This document shows positions 6,608 to 6,884 of a stretch of DNA of 6,884 nt, one piece after another (the first letter of the stretch is position 1; each line of letters opens with the position of its first letter). The stretch lies in contig VBFF01000066.1 of NCBI GenBank assembly GCA_005889285.1, forward strand, positions 1 to 6,884. Reading direction: 5' to 3'. Both the position numbers and the translations under genes were made by a program. Below the pieces are notes generated by a model. The model was not told the origin of the DNA. It did no database searches and saw only the letters and a list, made by a program, of their open reading frames with translations. The stretch is from Chloroflexota bacterium. Its GTDB lineage: Bacteria > Chloroflexota > Dormibacteria > CF-121.

Positions 6608-6884
6608 TACTCCATCCCGAGCGGGCCTTCAACCGCGCCCTTGATGAATTGCTGCGTAAAGGGCTTGGTCGAGCGCTGCAACTCTTCTTTGGATCCCTGC
6701 TCGACCACCTTCCCGCCGTGCAACAAGATGATGTGGTCGCCGATGTTGAAGCACGACTTGATGTCGTGACTGATTACGACGCCCGTCGACTGGTACTTGC
6801 GCTGGATCTGCTTGATCAGATCGCACAAGAGGGCGGTGCGCACCGGGTCGAGCCCCGAGTCCGGCTCGTCGAAGAGGAGAAGCT
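6607..6884 (-). CDS. ABC transporter ATPase, Mkl/MceG/MlaF type (C-terminal part only)
   Basis: This is the energy-supplying ATPase of an MCE lipid importer, acting on the cytoplasmic face with YrbE/MlaE permeases. Only the last 91 residues are in the window; the Walker A and signature motifs lie beyond the right edge. The visible part begins in Walker B (LLLFDEP, catalytic Glu at fragment residue 6), runs into the D-loop DSGLDPVRTA (residues 8-17), and has the H-loop histidine in VISHD (His39). It ends with PFTQQFIKGAVEGPLGME and a TAG stop at 6609-6607. The DSGLDPVRTA stretch and the GP.GM ending match what I know of actinobacterial Mkl better than E. coli MlaF. Mycobacterial Mkl continues for tens of residues after that point, whereas this protein stops. 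The stop overlaps the GTG start of the first MCE gene by one base (TAGTG), so the two are almost certainly one operon. ABC ATPase identity is very secure; assignment to the MCE branch rests on sequence plus neighbours. Confidence 0.95.
   Translation of the reverse strand, partial: LLLFDEPDSGLDPVRTALLCDLIKQIQRKYQSTGVVISHDIKSCFNIGDHIILLHGGKVVEQGSKEELQRSTKPFTQQFIKGAVEGPLGME

Overview
The window is high-GC DNA (well above 60% by eye), and every base belongs to a gene on the minus strand. It is an internal slice of one mammalian-cell-entry (MCE) lipid-transport operon. The operon is read from the right edge (6884) to the left edge (1), and both edges cut through genes. I see no tRNA, rRNA, CRISPR array, insertion sequence, promoter or terminator. 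No intergenic gap exists, because every gene junction is a 1-4 base overlap.

Layout in transcription order: (1) 6884-6607, the C-terminal end of an ABC-transporter ATPase of the Mkl/MceG/MlaF type, with Walker B, D-loop and H-loop present. (2) 6607-5566, first MCE protein, broken by a small deletion and frameshift inside the MCE domain near 6403-6415. (3) 5569-4532, second MCE protein. (4) 4535-3378, third. (5) 3381-2359, fourth. (6) 2359-983, fifth, with an unusual Pro/Cys-rich tail built from a duplicated unit. (7) 986-1, sixth, open at the left edge but probably close to its natural end.

All six share one plan: a single N-terminal membrane anchor, one MCE (MlaD-like) domain ending in an [LR]-rich 'LLG.k.V.l' segment, a short linker with a 'V[DE].D.vl..lDP'-like motif, a long helical region, and a C-terminal module with a '[LW]R[VI]'-like core, often near cysteines. 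Six different MCE genes in tandem are typical of actinobacterial mce loci. There the products are known to form a mixed six-subunit tube that carries lipids, powered by an ATPase and YrbE permeases. The ATPase D-loop 'DSGLDPVRTA' and the 'GP.GM' ending resemble actinobacterial Mkl. The host is therefore probably an actinobacterium or a relative with a similar mce operon. The proteins do not look mycobacterial: the ATPase is linked to the mce genes, it lacks a long C-terminal extension, and the fifth MCE protein has no lipobox. I cannot name the genus. The YrbE permeases are not in the window and would be expected beyond the right edge.

This is a recognisable family rather than a new system. 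The points most worth a second look are the disrupted first MCE gene, the Cys-Pro tail of the fifth MCE protein, and the C-terminal module shared by all six.
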